The notes under the pieces are model-generated. The model was not told the origin of the DNA, made no database searches, and saw nothing but the letters and a program-made list of their open reading frames with translations. From assembly GCF_004136575.1 (NCBI RefSeq), contig NZ_NOIQ01000008.1, positions 1-64,000 of the forward strand: a stretch of 64,000 nt of DNA, written 5' to 3'. Position numbers and translations under genes: made by a program. The DNA is from Rothia koreensis (GTDB lineage Bacteria; Actinomycetota; Actinomycetes; Actinomycetales; Micrococcaceae). Of this stretch, positions 1-10,500 are shown piece by piece (the stretch's first letter is position 1; every line of letters begins with the position of its first letter).

Positions 1-1
1 A

Positions 2-85
2 CCACCCCACCCCGCGCCGTCCACACGTCCGCCGATCGAGGAAGAAGAATACGTGCCGCTATCAGGCGGTAGAGTTGTTGATTGA
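2..85 (+). CDS. C-terminal end of an upstream gene (partial)
   Basis: One frame is open from the window edge to a TGA at 83-85 and ends in a peptide with residues [16 protein letters not shown]. The stop overlaps the ATG of hisI by one base (TGATG), the pattern of translationally coupled neighbours. Only about 27 residues are visible, so the product cannot be named; a gene of the his cluster would be expected from context. Confidence 0.35.
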   Translation, partial: PPHPAPSTRPPIEEEEYVPLSGGRVVD

Positions 86-471
86 TGATGAGCCAGTCGC
101 AATCCCAGGATTCCGCGCTCCCCGCAGAGGTCGAGGAGCGCCTCACTTTCGATGCCCAGGGGCTGGTCGCAGCCATCGTGCAGCAGCACGATACGGGTGA
201 AGTCCTCATGCTGGGGTGGATGGATGCCGAAGCCCTCCATCGGACCCTCACGAGTGGCCGGGTGACCTTCTGGTCACGGTCGCGTCAGGAGTATTGGCGC
301 AAGGGAGACACCTCCGGCCACCGCCAGTACGTCCGGTCCGTGGCCATGGACTGCGACGGCGACGCCCTGCTCGTCCGGGTCGACCAAATCGGTGCGGCGT
401 GCCACACGGGGACGCGCACCTGCTTCGACGGACGCGATCTGCAGGCCGTGGTCGGCCACGAAGAAGACTGA
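85..471 (+). CDS. hisI: phosphoribosyl-AMP cyclohydrolase
   Basis: HisI opens the purine ring of phosphoribosyl-AMP, the third step of histidine synthesis, in the cytosol with Zn and Mg. The protein shows the family blocks [40 protein letters not shown] and the metal-binding CHTGTRTCF segment, and its about 128-residue length is that of a stand-alone HisI without a fused HisE. ATG codons at 85 and 88 are both possible starts; no strong Shine-Dalgarno is present and coupling to the stop at 83-85 is likely. trpE follows after 30 nt, an arrangement common in Micrococcaceae. Confidence 0.93.
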   Translation: MMSQSQSQDSALPAEVEERLTFDAQGLVAAIVQQHDTGEVLMLGWMDAEALHRTLTSGRVTFWSRSRQEYWRKGDTSGHRQYVRSVAMDCDGDALLVRVDQIGAACHTGTRTCFDGRDLQAVVGHEED

Positions 472-501
472 GCCTCGCCCCATCGTTGTAAGGACATTCC
501 C

Positions 502-2082
502 ATGACTACTCAGCAGAACGACCTCTCCGGCCAGATCCGACCCACCCGCGAGGAATTCCGAGCCCTGGCCGCCCGCCGCAGGGTGGTGCCCGTGAGCATT
601 ACCGTGGTTGCGGATTCACTTACGCCCATCGGCATCTACCGTTCGCTCGTGGCCCGTGACGGCCACGTTCGCCCCGGCACGTTCCTCCTCGAATCCGCGA
701 ACGCAGGGGCACAGTGGGCCAGGTATTCGTTCATCGGCGTCTCTTCGCGCTCGACCCTGACCACCAAGGACGGCAAACCCTTCTGGCAGGGCACCGTTCC
801 GGAAGGAGCACCGACCACGGGAAGCCCGGTCGACGCGATCCGCGAGACTCTCGAGATGCTCCACACCGAACCATTCGAGGACCTTCCGCCTCTGACTTCG
901 GGGCTCGTCGGGTACCTGGGGTGGGACACCGTGCGCCACTGGGAAAAGCTGCCGCACCCGCCGACCGACGACGTCCACCTCCCGGAGTTCGCCCTCAACC
1001 TCGTGTCCGACATGGCCATCCACGACCACAAGGACGGATGCGTGACCCTGGTGGCCAACGCCATCAACTGGGACGGAACCTCCGATCGCGTGGATTGGGC
1101 GTACGACGACGCCGTCTCCCGGGTCCGGTCGATGCTCGAGCGCCTGGCCGAGCCCCTGAGCCGGACCACCGTGTCCTTCATGGCCGAACCGGACAGGGAC
1201 GAGGGACCCTTCGGGCAGGACGTCACGGAGACCTGGACCCGCCAGCAGTACATGAACTCGATCGTCGAGGGAAAACACGCGATCCATGATGGCGACATCT
1301 TCCAGATCGTCATTTCACGCCGCTTCGAGGCGGAGACCGAGGCACTGCCCCTGGACGTGTACCGGGTGCTGCGGCAGACCAACCCGTCGCCCTACATGTA
1401 CTTGTACGCGTTCGAGGACACGGAAGGTGAGCCCTATTCGATCGTGGGGTCCTCGCCCGAAGCGCTCGTGACCGTGACCGGGGACCGCGCCACGACCCAT
1501 CCCATTGCCGGTTCCAGACCGCGAGGCGACACCCACGCGCACGACGTCGCCCTCGCCGAGGAACTGTTGGCCGACGAGAAAGAACGCTCGGAGCACCTGA
1601 TGCTCGTGGACCTGTCCCGCAATGACCTGTCCAAGATCGCGGACCCCGGCACGGTCGAGGTCACCCAGTTCATGGACATCGAGCGATTCAGTCACATCAT
1701 GCACATCTCCTCGACGGTCGAGGCACGCATCCGGGAGGACGCCAACGCCTACGACGTCCTGAAAGCCACGTTCCCGGCCGGCACGCTCTCCGGGGCCCCG
1801 AAACCGAGAGCCATGCAACTGCTCGACGATTACGAGCCTCACCGACGCGGCGTCTACGCTGGCGTGGTGGGGTATTTCGACTTCGCCGGCAACATGGATA
1901 TGGCGATCGCTATCCGCACCGCGCTGCTCAGGAAAGGGCGGGCGTACATCCAAGCGGGAGCCGGTATCGTGGCAGATTCCGACCCCGAGACCGAAGCCGA
2001 TGAGACCGTCAGCAAGGCCGCGGCCCCGTTGCGAGCCGTGCTCCGTGCCCAGCACCTGACGAGCCTCGCCGAGGAGGATTGA
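502..2082 (+). CDS. trpE: anthranilate synthase component I
   Basis: TrpE converts chorismate plus ammonia (supplied by TrpG) to anthranilate, the committed step of tryptophan synthesis. Visible are the N-terminal tryptophan-binding LLESAN motif and the chorismate-binding core: GDIFQIVISRRF, IVGSSPEALV, HPIAGSRPRG, ERSEHLMLVDLSRNDL and the ATFPAGTLSGAPK signature. Length (526 aa) matches actinobacterial TrpE. Because LLES is kept, feedback inhibition by tryptophan is expected. No trpG or trpD is encoded in this window. The stop at 2080-2082 lies 2 nt before the next start, so the two are probably co-translated. Confidence 0.97.
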   Translation: MTTQQNDLSGQIRPTREEFRALAARRRVVPVSITVVADSLTPIGIYRSLVARDGHVRPGTFLLESANAGAQWARYSFIGVSSRSTLTTKDGKPFWQGTVPEGAPTTGSPVDAIRETLEMLHTEPFEDLPPLTSGLVGYLGWDTVRHWEKLPHPPTDDVHLPEFALNLVSDMAIHDHKDGCVTLVANAINWDGTSDRVDWAYDDAVSRVRSMLERLAEPLSRTTVSFMAEPDRDEGPFGQDVTETWTRQQYMNSIVEGKHAIHDGDIFQIVISRRFEAETEALPLDVYRVLRQTNPSPYMYLYAFEDTEGEPYSIVGSSPEALVTVTGDRATTHPIAGSRPRGDTHAHDVALAEELLADEKERSEHLMLVDLSRNDLSKIADPGTVEVTQFMDIERFSHIMHISSTVEARIREDANAYDVLKATFPAGTLSGAPKPRAMQLLDDYEPHRRGVYAGVVGYFDFAGNMDMAIAIRTALLRKGRAYIQAGAGIVADSDPETEADETVSKAAAPLRAVLRAQHLTSLAEED

Positions 2083-2084
2083 CC

Positions 2085-2726
2085 ATGAGCGAGGATCCCG
2101 CCGAAGGATCTGCCCCCGTCGCACGGGTGGACGGAAACACGGACGACAAGACGAAGAAGGCGGGTTCCGGACGAGTCATTCTCACGAGCCTTCTGGTCCC
2201 GGTCCTCGCGTTCGTCACCACCCTGTTTCCGTGGATCCACGCGAACGTCTCGAGCGTGATGTCGCAGGTCGACGTCGACGTCAAAGGGACCGACGCGGCG
2301 CCTGCCGTGTCCGCACTGGGTCTGGTCGCGCTCGCCGGGGTGGTCGCCGTCCGGATCGCGGGCAAGGTTCTGCGCGCCGTGATCTGCGCGGTCATCGCGT
2401 TGGCCGGCGCGGGCACCGCAATTTCGGCGCTGACCGCGGCCCTCAACCCGCAGGATGCGGCGATGACCAAAGTGGGCGAGGCCACCGGGACCAACGGGCC
2501 GGGCGGAAGCTATGTCGTGACCGTGTGGCCGTGGCTGACCTTCGTCCTGGGACTGGCCACGATCGTGGTGGCGCTGTGGTTGTGGTGGTCGAGCCGCCAC
2601 TGGAAGACCACGTCGAGGCGTTACGAACGCGAGTCGCAACATTCGGTCCAAAAAGGTGACAACCCTCACGCCGACGACATCGACACCTGGGATTCGCTCA
2701 CCGAAGGGGAAGACCCCACTCGTTAG
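2085..2726 (+). CDS. Trp-biosynthesis-associated membrane protein
   Basis: A 213-residue protein with about four hydrophobic segments: LLVPVLAFVTTLFPW, AAPAVSALGLVALAGVVAV, the following ALAGAGTAISALTAAL stretch, and VVTVWPWLTFVLGLATIVV. It ends in a charged tail. This matches the actinobacterial family found next to trpE (TIGR02234 / Trp_oprn_chp), whose biochemical role is not established. The start is ATG 2085, chosen because GAGGAGG at 2071-2077 lies 7 nt upstream; an in-frame TTG at 2079 is badly spaced. Confidence 0.85.
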   Translation: MSEDPAEGSAPVARVDGNTDDKTKKAGSGRVILTSLLVPVLAFVTTLFPWIHANVSSVMSQVDVDVKGTDAAPAVSALGLVALAGVVAVRIAGKVLRAVICAVIALAGAGTAISALTAALNPQDAAMTKVGEATGTNGPGGSYVVTVWPWLTFVLGLATIVVALWLWWSSRHWKTTSRRYERESQHSVQKGDNPHADDIDTWDSLTEGEDPTR

Positions 2727-2824
2727 CGAACACGAAACATCGCTCGCCGTCGTCATCGATGGCATAGAATGTCACGGTAGTGCGCGCTGGAAATCGCGCT
2801 GATCGCTTCATCGAAGGAGGGCCA

Positions 2825-3073
2825 GTGAGCTCTGAACAACAACTCGAACTCACGCCGGTCGCCGTGGAAGGCCACGGCAATACCGTCTCCGCATGGACTC
2901 TCGTCCTGTTGGTCATGTTGGGTTCGATTGTGGGATGCGTGGCGTTCTGCCTGGGCAATATCCCGTGGCTGATCGTCGGATTGGCGATCATCGCTGGCGG
3001 GTGCGTGGCCGGAGGAATTCTCAAGGCCCTCGGGTTCGGCAAACTCGGATCCCGCACGAAGACCCACAGTTGA
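2825..3073 (+). CDS. small HGxxPAAW-type membrane protein
   Basis: 82 residues with an N-terminal HGNTVSAW block and two hydrophobic helices (TLVLLVMLGSIVGCVAF and WLIVGLAIIAGGCVAGGIL). It resembles the HGxxPAAW family of small membrane proteins that sits between trpE and trpC in many actinobacteria; the function is unknown. GTG 2825 is preferred because AGGAGG ends 4 nt before it; an upstream in-frame GTG at 2780 has no Shine-Dalgarno. It belongs to the trp operon by position. Confidence 0.75.
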   Translation: MSSEQQLELTPVAVEGHGNTVSAWTLVLLVMLGSIVGCVAFCLGNIPWLIVGLAIIAGGCVAGGILKALGFGKLGSRTKTHS

Positions 3074-3188
3074 GCATTGGGCTTCTGGCAGCGCTCCCTG
3101 ATCGGCATGGTCGTCAGCGGGGCGCTGTTCTCTATGACCAGAGTGGCCCCGGGCCACGAAGAGCAGTAGACCGGAGATCACCGCTTTC

Positions 3189-4028
3189 ATGACAGTTTTG
3201 GACGACATCATCGCCGGAGTCCGCGAGGACCTCGAGGAGCGGCGTCGGGCTGTGAGCCTCGACGAGCTCAAGGACCGCGTCTCGTCGGTCTCACCGGCCC
3301 GAGACGCCGTTTCGGCCCTGCGCGGTCCGGACCGGGACACCGTGGAGATCATCGCGGAGGTCAAACGCGCGAGCCCCTCCGCAGGTGATCTGAACGGTAT
3401 CCCGGAGCCGGCCACGTTGGCTCACGAATACGAGGCCGGGGGAGCCGCCGCGATTTCCGTGCTCACGGAGTCGCGCCGCTTCAAGGGATCGCTCGAAGAT
3501 CTCGACGCCGTCAGGTCGGAAGTCTCGATCCCGATCCTGCGCAAGGACTTCACGATCGATCCGTACATGATCTGGGAGGCCCGGGCCCATGGTGCGGACC
3601 TGGTCCTGCTGATCGTTGCTGCCCTGAGTGACCAGGAGCTTCACGAATATCTCGAACTGACCCATCGTCTCGGGATGAATGCGATCGTCGAGGCCCACAC
3701 GGCCGACGAGATCGAGCGAGCCGTCGAGGCCGGTGCCAACATCGTGGGCGTGAACGTCCGCAATCTCAAGACGCTCGAGACCGACAAAACCCACTTCGCG
3801 TCCCTCGCATCCCACCTTCCGGAAGGCCCCGTGATCATCGCGGAGTCCGGCGTGGCCGAACCGAGCGACGTCGCCGACTACGGACGCCAGGGCGCCGAAG
3901 TGGTCCTCGTGGGCGAGGCCCTGGTCAGGCACTCCGATCCGCGTGACGCTGTGGGCGAATTCAAGAACCAAGGCCGCAAGGCACGCGCGGCGTACTGGGA
4001 AGAGAAGGATGCACGAGATGGCCGATAA
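3189..4028 (+). CDS. trpC: indole-3-glycerol phosphate synthase
   Basis: TrpC closes the indole ring of carboxyphenylaminodeoxyribulose phosphate. The TIM-barrel signatures are all present: [13 protein letters not shown] (catalytic Lys), [53 protein letters not shown] and IIAESGV. It is a monofunctional TrpC (279 aa) with no fused TrpF. A 115-nt spacer separates it from the previous gene, while its 3' end overlaps trpB by 11 nt, implying coupled translation. Confidence 0.97.
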   Translation: MTVLDDIIAGVREDLEERRRAVSLDELKDRVSSVSPARDAVSALRGPDRDTVEIIAEVKRASPSAGDLNGIPEPATLAHEYEAGGAAAISVLTESRRFKGSLEDLDAVRSEVSIPILRKDFTIDPYMIWEARAHGADLVLLIVAALSDQELHEYLELTHRLGMNAIVEAHTADEIERAVEAGANIVGVNVRNLKTLETDKTHFASLASHLPEGPVIIAESGVAEPSDVADYGRQGAEVVLVGEALVRHSDPRDAVGEFKNQGRKARAAYWEEKDARDGR

Positions 4029-5403
4029 TTCCACGCCGGAGCAGGACACCGAACTCGCCGAGCCCTTTCTGGGCGCCCAGAACGGTTCGTTGAGAAACGC
4101 GACCGGTCCGTACTTCGGGGATTTCGGCGGACAGTGGATGCCCGAATCCTTGATCCAGGCCATGGACGAACTCGAGGACACTTTCGAGAAGGCCAAAGCG
4201 GACCCGGAGTTTCTCGAGGAATTCCAGCGACTGTCCCGCGAATACTCGAATCGGCCGTCGCTGCTCACCGAGGCAGAACGGCTGAGCGAGAAGGCCGGCG
4301 TTCGCATCTTCCTCAAGCGCGAGGACCTGAACCACACCGGATCCCACAAGATCAACAACGTTCTGGGCCAAGCCCTGTTGGCCAAGAAAATGGGCAAGAC
4401 ACGGTTGATCGCGGAAACCGGGGCGGGCCAGCACGGCGTGGCAACGGCGACTGCCGCGGCGTACTTCGGCATGGACTGCGTGGTCTACATGGGCGAGGTG
4501 GACACCAACCGTCAGGCACTCAACGTGGCGCGGATGCAGCTGCTGGGCGCGAAGGTCATCGCTGTGCAGAACGGATCACGCACCCTCAAGGACGCGATCA
4601 ACGAGGCGCTGCGCGACTGGGTCGCCAACGTCGAGGACACCCACTATCTTCTCGGCACGGCCGCGGGGGCGCACCCCTTCCCGGCCATGGTCCGGTACTT
4701 CCACGATGCGATCGGTACCGAGGCGCGTCAGCAACTCCTGGACAGGACGGGTCGGTTGCCCGACGCGGTCGCGGCCTGCGTGGGCGGTGGATCCAACGCG
4801 ATCGGCATGTTCCACGCATTCCTGGACGATGAGTCCGTCGAGCTCTACGGCTTGGAACCCGGTGGCGACGGAATCGACACCGACCGCCACGCCGCGACGA
4901 TCAACCTCGGCAGGCCCGGTGTGCTCCACGGGGCACGCACCTACCTGATGCAGGACGACGACGGCCAGACCATCGAGTCGCATTCGATTTCGGCCGGGCT
5001 CGACTACCCGGGCGTCGGCCCCGAACACGCGTACCTGTCCGACATCGGGCGAGTCTCCTATCAGGCCGTGACCGATACCGAGGCCATGGACGCTCTCCGC
5101 GCCCTGTGCGAGTCCGAGGGCATCATCCCCGCCATCGAATCCGCCCACGCCCTGGCCGGGGCGCTGCGCCTGGCAGAACAGTGGAAGGCCGAGGATCCGG
5201 AGACGGCACGGAACAAGATCATTGCGGTGTGCCTGTCCGGACGAGGGGACAAGGACATGAGCACGGCCGTCGAGTGGTTCGGGCTGGGCAAGGCAACCCC
5301 GAGTTCCGAGGTCAACGCGGCCAACCTGCGCAGCCAGGAATCCGGGAACGCCGACGCACCAGCATCGGAGACCGGCCCCGCCGATTCGGAGGAACAGAAA
5401 TGA
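4018..5403 (+). CDS. trpB: tryptophan synthase beta chain
   Basis: TrpB condenses indole with serine using PLP. The PLP lysine is K111 in HTGSHKINN, and the [16 protein letters not shown] and CLSGRGDKD segments that bind substrate and cofactor phosphate are intact. It is a TrpB1-type subunit that pairs with the TrpA encoded next. ATG 4018 is chosen over ATG 4009 because the AAGG at 4005-4008 is correctly spaced only for 4018. The last about 30 residues after the conserved domain are an acidic, low-complexity tail. Confidence 0.97.
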   Translation: MADNSTPEQDTELAEPFLGAQNGSLRNATGPYFGDFGGQWMPESLIQAMDELEDTFEKAKADPEFLEEFQRLSREYSNRPSLLTEAERLSEKAGVRIFLKREDLNHTGSHKINNVLGQALLAKKMGKTRLIAETGAGQHGVATATAAAYFGMDCVVYMGEVDTNRQALNVARMQLLGAKVIAVQNGSRTLKDAINEALRDWVANVEDTHYLLGTAAGAHPFPAMVRYFHDAIGTEARQQLLDRTGRLPDAVAACVGGGSNAIGMFHAFLDDESVELYGLEPGGDGIDTDRHAATINLGRPGVLHGARTYLMQDDDGQTIESHSISAGLDYPGVGPEHAYLSDIGRVSYQAVTDTEAMDALRALCESEGIIPAIESAHALAGALRLAEQWKAEDPETARNKIIAVCLSGRGDKDMSTAVEWFGLGKATPSSEVNAANLRSQESGNADAPASETGPADSEEQK

Positions 5404-6257
5404 CGACACCGCATCAGGACGCCGGCCGCTACAGCGCCGCCACAAAACGCTTTCCGGAGCCGAACCCCGATTCGAAGGTTTCCGCCCGGATCCGGGACTG
5501 CCGCGACCAGGGGAGACCCGCGCTGATTGGCTACCTGCCGGTGGGCTACCCGACCGTCGACGAGTCGATCCGTGCCGGCATCGAGCTGGGACGGAATGGG
5601 GCCGACATCATCGAGCTGGGCATCCCGTACTCGGACCCCGTGATGGACGGACCCGTGATCCAGGACGCCACCACGGTGGCGTTGAGCAACGGCTTCAAGG
5701 TCGATGACGTCTTCCGCGCCGCCCGCGAGATCACCGATCAGACGGACGCGGTCGTCGTCGTGATGACCTACTGGAACCCCGTGCTACGCAAGGGAGTGGA
5801 TGAATTCGCTCGTCGGCTCGCCGAAGCCGGCGGTGCCGGCATCATCACGCCCGATCTCGTCCCCAATGAAGCGGGCGAGTGGTTCGAGGCGAGCCAGGCC
5901 CATGGTCTCGATCGCATCTTCCTCGCGGCTCCTTCGTCATCGGTCGAACGACTCGATATGATCGCCCACGCTTCGAGCGGCTTCGTGTACGCGGTATCCG
6001 TGATGGGCGTGACGGGCGCGAGATCGTCGGTCTCCGACGTCGCCGAGCGCCTGGTCACGGACATACGGGCCGCCGGGGCGGAGAACGTGTGCGTGGGCCT
6101 CGGCGTGTCGCGTCGCGAGCACCTGGACGAGATCGGAGCATACGCCGACGGCGTCATCGTGGGTACCGCCCTGGTCAAAGCACTGGGCGCCGGCGGACCG
6201 GAGGCCGTGGGACGTCTCGCGCGCGAACTGGCCGGCCGTCCCGAACAGCCGGCGTGA
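5400..6257 (+). CDS. trpA: tryptophan synthase alpha chain
   Basis: TrpA cleaves indole-3-glycerol phosphate and channels indole to TrpB. The catalytic pair equivalent to Glu49/Asp60 of E. coli is visible as E72 and D83 in [14 protein letters not shown], with the phosphate-binding loops IFLAAPSSS and [11 protein letters not shown]. Length 285 aa. The ATG overlaps the trpB stop in an ATGA quartet. An N-terminal extension of about 25 residues precedes the conserved barrel. Confidence 0.97.
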   Translation: MTTPHQDAGRYSAATKRFPEPNPDSKVSARIRDCRDQGRPALIGYLPVGYPTVDESIRAGIELGRNGADIIELGIPYSDPVMDGPVIQDATTVALSNGFKVDDVFRAAREITDQTDAVVVVMTYWNPVLRKGVDEFARRLAEAGGAGIITPDLVPNEAGEWFEASQAHGLDRIFLAAPSSSVERLDMIAHASSGFVYAVSVMGVTGARSSVSDVAERLVTDIRAAGAENVCVGLGVSRREHLDEIGAYADGVIVGTALVKALGAGGPEAVGRLARELAGRPEQPA

Positions 6258-6262
6258 ACCCG

Positions 6263-7108
6263 ATGACCCCCACGGCTGCCATTCCCTCTCCGACATGGTC
6301 GGCGTTCCACCTGGGGCCCCTGACCATTCATGCCTACGCCCTGTGCATCCTGCTCGGGATCGTCATCTGCATCTGGTTGACCTCCAGGCGCTGGCGAGCC
6401 ATGGGCGAGGACCCGGAGAGAATTTGGGACATCGCCCTGTGGGCGATCCCGTTCGGCCTCGTGGGGGCCAGAATGTACCACGTGTTCGTGACGGCTCCGG
6501 GGGACTACTTCGGGCCCGGCAGGAACCCCGTGGACGCCCTCAAGATCTGGGAGGGCGGTATCGGCATCATGGGTGCCGTCACCCTGGGCGGCCTCGGTGC
6601 GTGGATCGCGTGCCGGAAAATGGGCCTCTCTCTGGTGAAATTCGCCGACGCCGCAGCCCCGGGAATCATCATCGCCCAGGGCATCGGGCGCTGGGGCAAC
6701 TGGTTCAACCAGGAACTGTTCGGCAAGCCCACGAGCCTTCCCTGGGGGCTCGAGATCGACCCCATGTCGCACAATTTCCCGGCCCAGTACCCACCAGGAA
6801 CGCTGTTCCATCCCACCTTCCTGTACGAATCCCTCTGGGACCTGCTGGGCGGTTTGGTCCTCCTGTGGCTCTCGCGTCGGATCCTGGTGAAGAGCGGTCA
6901 GGTGTTCTGGACGTACGTCATGTACTACGGGATCGGCCGTTTCCTGATCGAATTGTTCCTCCGCATCGATGAATCCGATGTCATTCTGGGTCTGCGCATC
7001 CACGTCTGGACCTCGGGAATACTGGTCCTCTTGGCCCTGGTCATGCTGGTCGTCGTCTCGCGCCGTCGGCCGCGTGAACCCCAGGAACACGAGGAGCTGA
7101 CCGCGTAA
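6263..7108 (+). CDS. lgt: prolipoprotein diacylglyceryl transferase
   Basis: Lgt moves diacylglycerol from phosphatidylglycerol to the lipobox cysteine of prolipoproteins in the inner leaflet. The Lgt signature GRWGNWFNQELFG is present, with several membrane helices, the WEGGIGIMGA loop and a C-terminal basic tail. An in-frame GTG at 6254 overlaps the trpA stop and is an alternative start; no clear Shine-Dalgarno favours either. It ends the trp-lgt gene run, as in other Micrococcaceae. Confidence 0.93.
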   Translation: MTPTAAIPSPTWSAFHLGPLTIHAYALCILLGIVICIWLTSRRWRAMGEDPERIWDIALWAIPFGLVGARMYHVFVTAPGDYFGPGRNPVDALKIWEGGIGIMGAVTLGGLGAWIACRKMGLSLVKFADAAAPGIIIAQGIGRWGNWFNQELFGKPTSLPWGLEIDPMSHNFPAQYPPGTLFHPTFLYESLWDLLGGLVLLWLSRRILVKSGQVFWTYVMYYGIGRFLIELFLRIDESDVILGLRIHVWTSGILVLLALVMLVVVSRRRPREPQEHEELTA

Positions 7109-7526
7109 CACAACCGGGCCCACGGATGCGTATGACGCCGCCCACCACGGTCCGTGGTAGTTTTGGTCAACAACACATAGGCAAGTTGGGCTGCCCGCTC
7201 ACGCATCACATGGCGGGAGCCACCACCGATTCGGCGTCGACACCTAGGAACGCCGACACTTTGTCTCGTGATTGCTGCAATGAAGCGGCCACCACCGAAA
7301 CGTAGGGCACTGCCCGGGTGAAGCGCTCGTTGCGGACGCGATGAGCACTCTTTTCTTCCCGTACGGTGCCGGAGCTGGATCCAAATGCCCGGCCACCTGT
7401 CCGAGGGACGTTTCGTCTGGCCGCCGAACGTGGTTTCGCGCAGTCCGCTGCGCGGGCCCAGGAGCTCGGTCAGGGCATGACCCGAAACCGAGCTCACGGA
7501 CTCACACGAGGAAGAGAGGCTTCAGC
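7109..7526 (+). promoter_or_regulatory. gltB leader region with hairpin
   Basis: A 418-nt stretch without a convincing gene precedes gltB and should hold its promoter. The clearest element is a 9-bp perfect inverted repeat, GAGCTCGGT at 7462-7470 and ACCGAGCTC at 7487-7495, whose loop contains a further GGG...CCC pair. It ends 15 nt before the gltB ribosome-binding site and has no T-run, so it looks more like a 5'-UTR structure than a terminator. Confidence 0.4.
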
Positions 7527-10500
7527 GTGACTCGCTTCGAAACGCCCCGTTCCACCACGGAACCAGGTGAGGTGCGCTCACCGTTCACCGCATTCGCGGA
7601 CATCCCCGAGAAAGACGGTCTCTACGACCCGGATTTCGAGAAGGATGCCTGCGGTCTTGCCATGATCGCGAACTTGACCGGCGAGGCGACGCACGACGTC
7701 GTCGACAAAGCACTGACGGCTCTTCGCTCGCTCGAACACCGCGGGGCGGTAGGCGCCGACGAAGGCACCGGCGATGGCGCTGGCCTTCTGACCCAGGTCC
7801 CGGACGAATTCTTCCGGAAGAGCGTTGACTTCTCCCTGCCGGAACTTGGCAAGTACGCGGTCGGCACGGCGTACCTGCCCACGCACGGTGAGAACGCGGA
7901 GGAACTCCAGGATGCCCTGACTGAGATGGCCGAGGCCGAAGGCCTTCAGGTGCTCGGATGGCGCGAGGTCCCGGTGGACGAAACCGTGGTCGGCGCCTCT
8001 GCGCGGGCGGTTATGCCGTACTTCGTGCAGATGTTCGTCTCGGAGGCGGTCAACGAGGTCACCGAAGAAGCATTCACCGGGCACATTCCCGTGGTCGATC
8101 TGGACCCCGACCAAGAACGTCGCCAACTGGACCAGAAGGCATTCCGCATCCGGAAGCGGTCCCAGCACAAGCTCGGCATCTACTTCCCGTCCTTTTCGAC
8201 GCGGACCATCACCTACAAGGGCATGCTCACCACGGCTCAGCTCGAGCCGTTCTACCCCGACCTGTCCGATCCGCTGTTCTCCACGCGACTGGCGATCGTG
8301 CACTCGAGGTTCTCCACGAACACCTTCCCTTCGTGGCCCCTCGCGCAGCCTTTCCGGACCATCGCCCACAATGGCGAAATCAATACGGTCAAGGGCAACC
8401 GGAACTGGATGAGAGCCCGCCAGTCGCAGTTGAAGTCACCGCTGCTCGGCCGGCACCCGGAGGAGCTGTTCCCGATTTGCTCGGTGGGCGCCTCCGACTC
8501 GCAGTCACTCGACGAGGTGGCCGAATTGCTCATGCTCTCGGGCCGCTCGATGCCCGAGGCGATCATGATGATGCTCCCGGAGGCCTGGGAGAACCACGAG
8601 ACGATGGACGAGAACCGTCGCGCGTTCTACCGGTACCACTCGAGCCTCATGGAACCGTGGGACGGCCCGGCCGCGGTCACCTTCACCGACGGCGACATGG
8701 TCGGATCGGTGCTCGACCGGAACGGCTTGCGCCCCGGTCGCTACTGGCAGACCGACGACGGTCTGGTCATCTTCGCCTCGGAGGTCGGCGTCGTCGACCT
8801 GGGGGACACGAAGATCGTTGCCAAGGGCCGAGTGTCCCCGGGCACGATGTTCCTGGTCGATACGAAGGAAGGGCGCATCGTGCCCGACCAAGAAATCAAG
8901 GACCAGGTCGCGGCCCGCAACCCGTGGAAGGAATGGGCCGATCAGAACATCTTCACGCTCGACGACCTTCCGGAGCGTGAGCACCGCAACCCGCCGGCCC
9001 AGTCGATCCTGGTGCGGCAGCAGATCTTCGGGTACACCCACGAAGAACTCACATCCATCCTGGGGCCCATGGCAGCCAAGGGTGCCGAACCGATTTACGC
9101 GATGGGCACGGATACCCCCATTGCGGTGCTCGCGAAGCGGCCGCGGCTCCTGTTCGACTACTTCATCCAGTCCTTTGCGCAGGTCACGAACCCGCCCCTG
9201 GACTCGATCCGCGAGGAACTCGTGACCTCGTTGCGCAGTTCCCTCGGGCCGAACGGCAACCTGTTGCGCAACGGCTATGTCACGTCGCGCCAGCTCGAAC
9301 TCGACTTTCCGGTGATCGACAACGACCAGCTCGACAAGATCATGCACATCGAGGACGAGGACGGTATGGCCACCGCCCTGAAGGTTCGGGGCCTCTACGA
9401 GCCTTCCGGCGGTGCCGCGTCCCTGAGGTCTCGGCTGTCCGAAATCTGTGAGAAAGTCTCGGCCGCCGTGAACCGCGGCGTGGAGTACGTGGTTCTCTCG
9501 GATCGCAATGCAAACGCCAACTGGGCTCCGATTCCTTCTCTGCTGCTGACGGCCGCGGTGCATCACCACCTGCTCCGGTCCGCCACCCGGACCAAGGTCG
9601 GCCTGGTCGTGGAGGCCGGTGACGTCCGCGAGGTCCACCATGTTGCCGCACTCGTCGGCTTCGGGGCCTCCGCGGTGAACCCGTACTTGGCCATGGAATC
9701 GGTCGAGCAGCTGGTGCGTACCGGTGCCCTGGAAGGTGTCACGGCCGAGCAGGCGACGCGCAACCTGATCAAGGCCCTGGGGAAGGGCCTGCAGAAGATC
9801 ATGTCCAAGATGGGCATTTCGACCGTGAGCTCCTACTGCGGCGCCCAGACCTTCGAGGCACTCGGCCTGTCCCAGGCATTCGTGGACGAATACTTCACGG
9901 GAACGCACTCGCAGATGGGCGGCGTCGGTCTGAACGTGATTTCGGACGAGGTCAAGGCCCGGCATGACCGCGCGTACCCGCAGGACGGGGTCAAGGTTCC
10001 GTACCGTGACCTCGAGTCCGGAGGCGAATACGACTGGCGCAGGGATGGTGCCCCGCACCTGTTCAACCCGCACACGATCTTCCGGCTCCAGCACTCGACC
10101 AAGACCCGCAGATACGACATCTTCAAGTCCTACACGAAGCTCGTGGACGACCAGTCCCGGGACCTCATGACCCTCCGTGGGCTCCTCGATTTCGCGCCCC
10201 GGCGACAGCCGGTGCCTCTCGAGGAGGTCGAGTCGGTGAGCTCGATCGTCAAGAGGTTTTCCACCGGCGCGATGTCCTACGGTTCGATCTCGCAGGAGGC
10301 GCACGAGACGCTGGCGATCGCGATGAACCGGCTGGGCGGCAAGTCCAACACGGGTGAGGGTGGCGAGGACCTGGAACGCCTTCTCGACCCGGAGCGGCGT
10401 TCGGCCATCAAGCAAGTGGCTTCGGGCAGGTTCGGAGTGACCAGCCTGTACCTGACCAACGCCACGGACATTCAGATCAAGATGGCGCAGGGGGCCAAAC

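Noticed and set aside
3077-3169. 30-codon ORF from TTG between the small membrane protein gene and trpC
   Set aside because: Hydrophobic but no Shine-Dalgarno and no recognisable family; could be remnant sequence.
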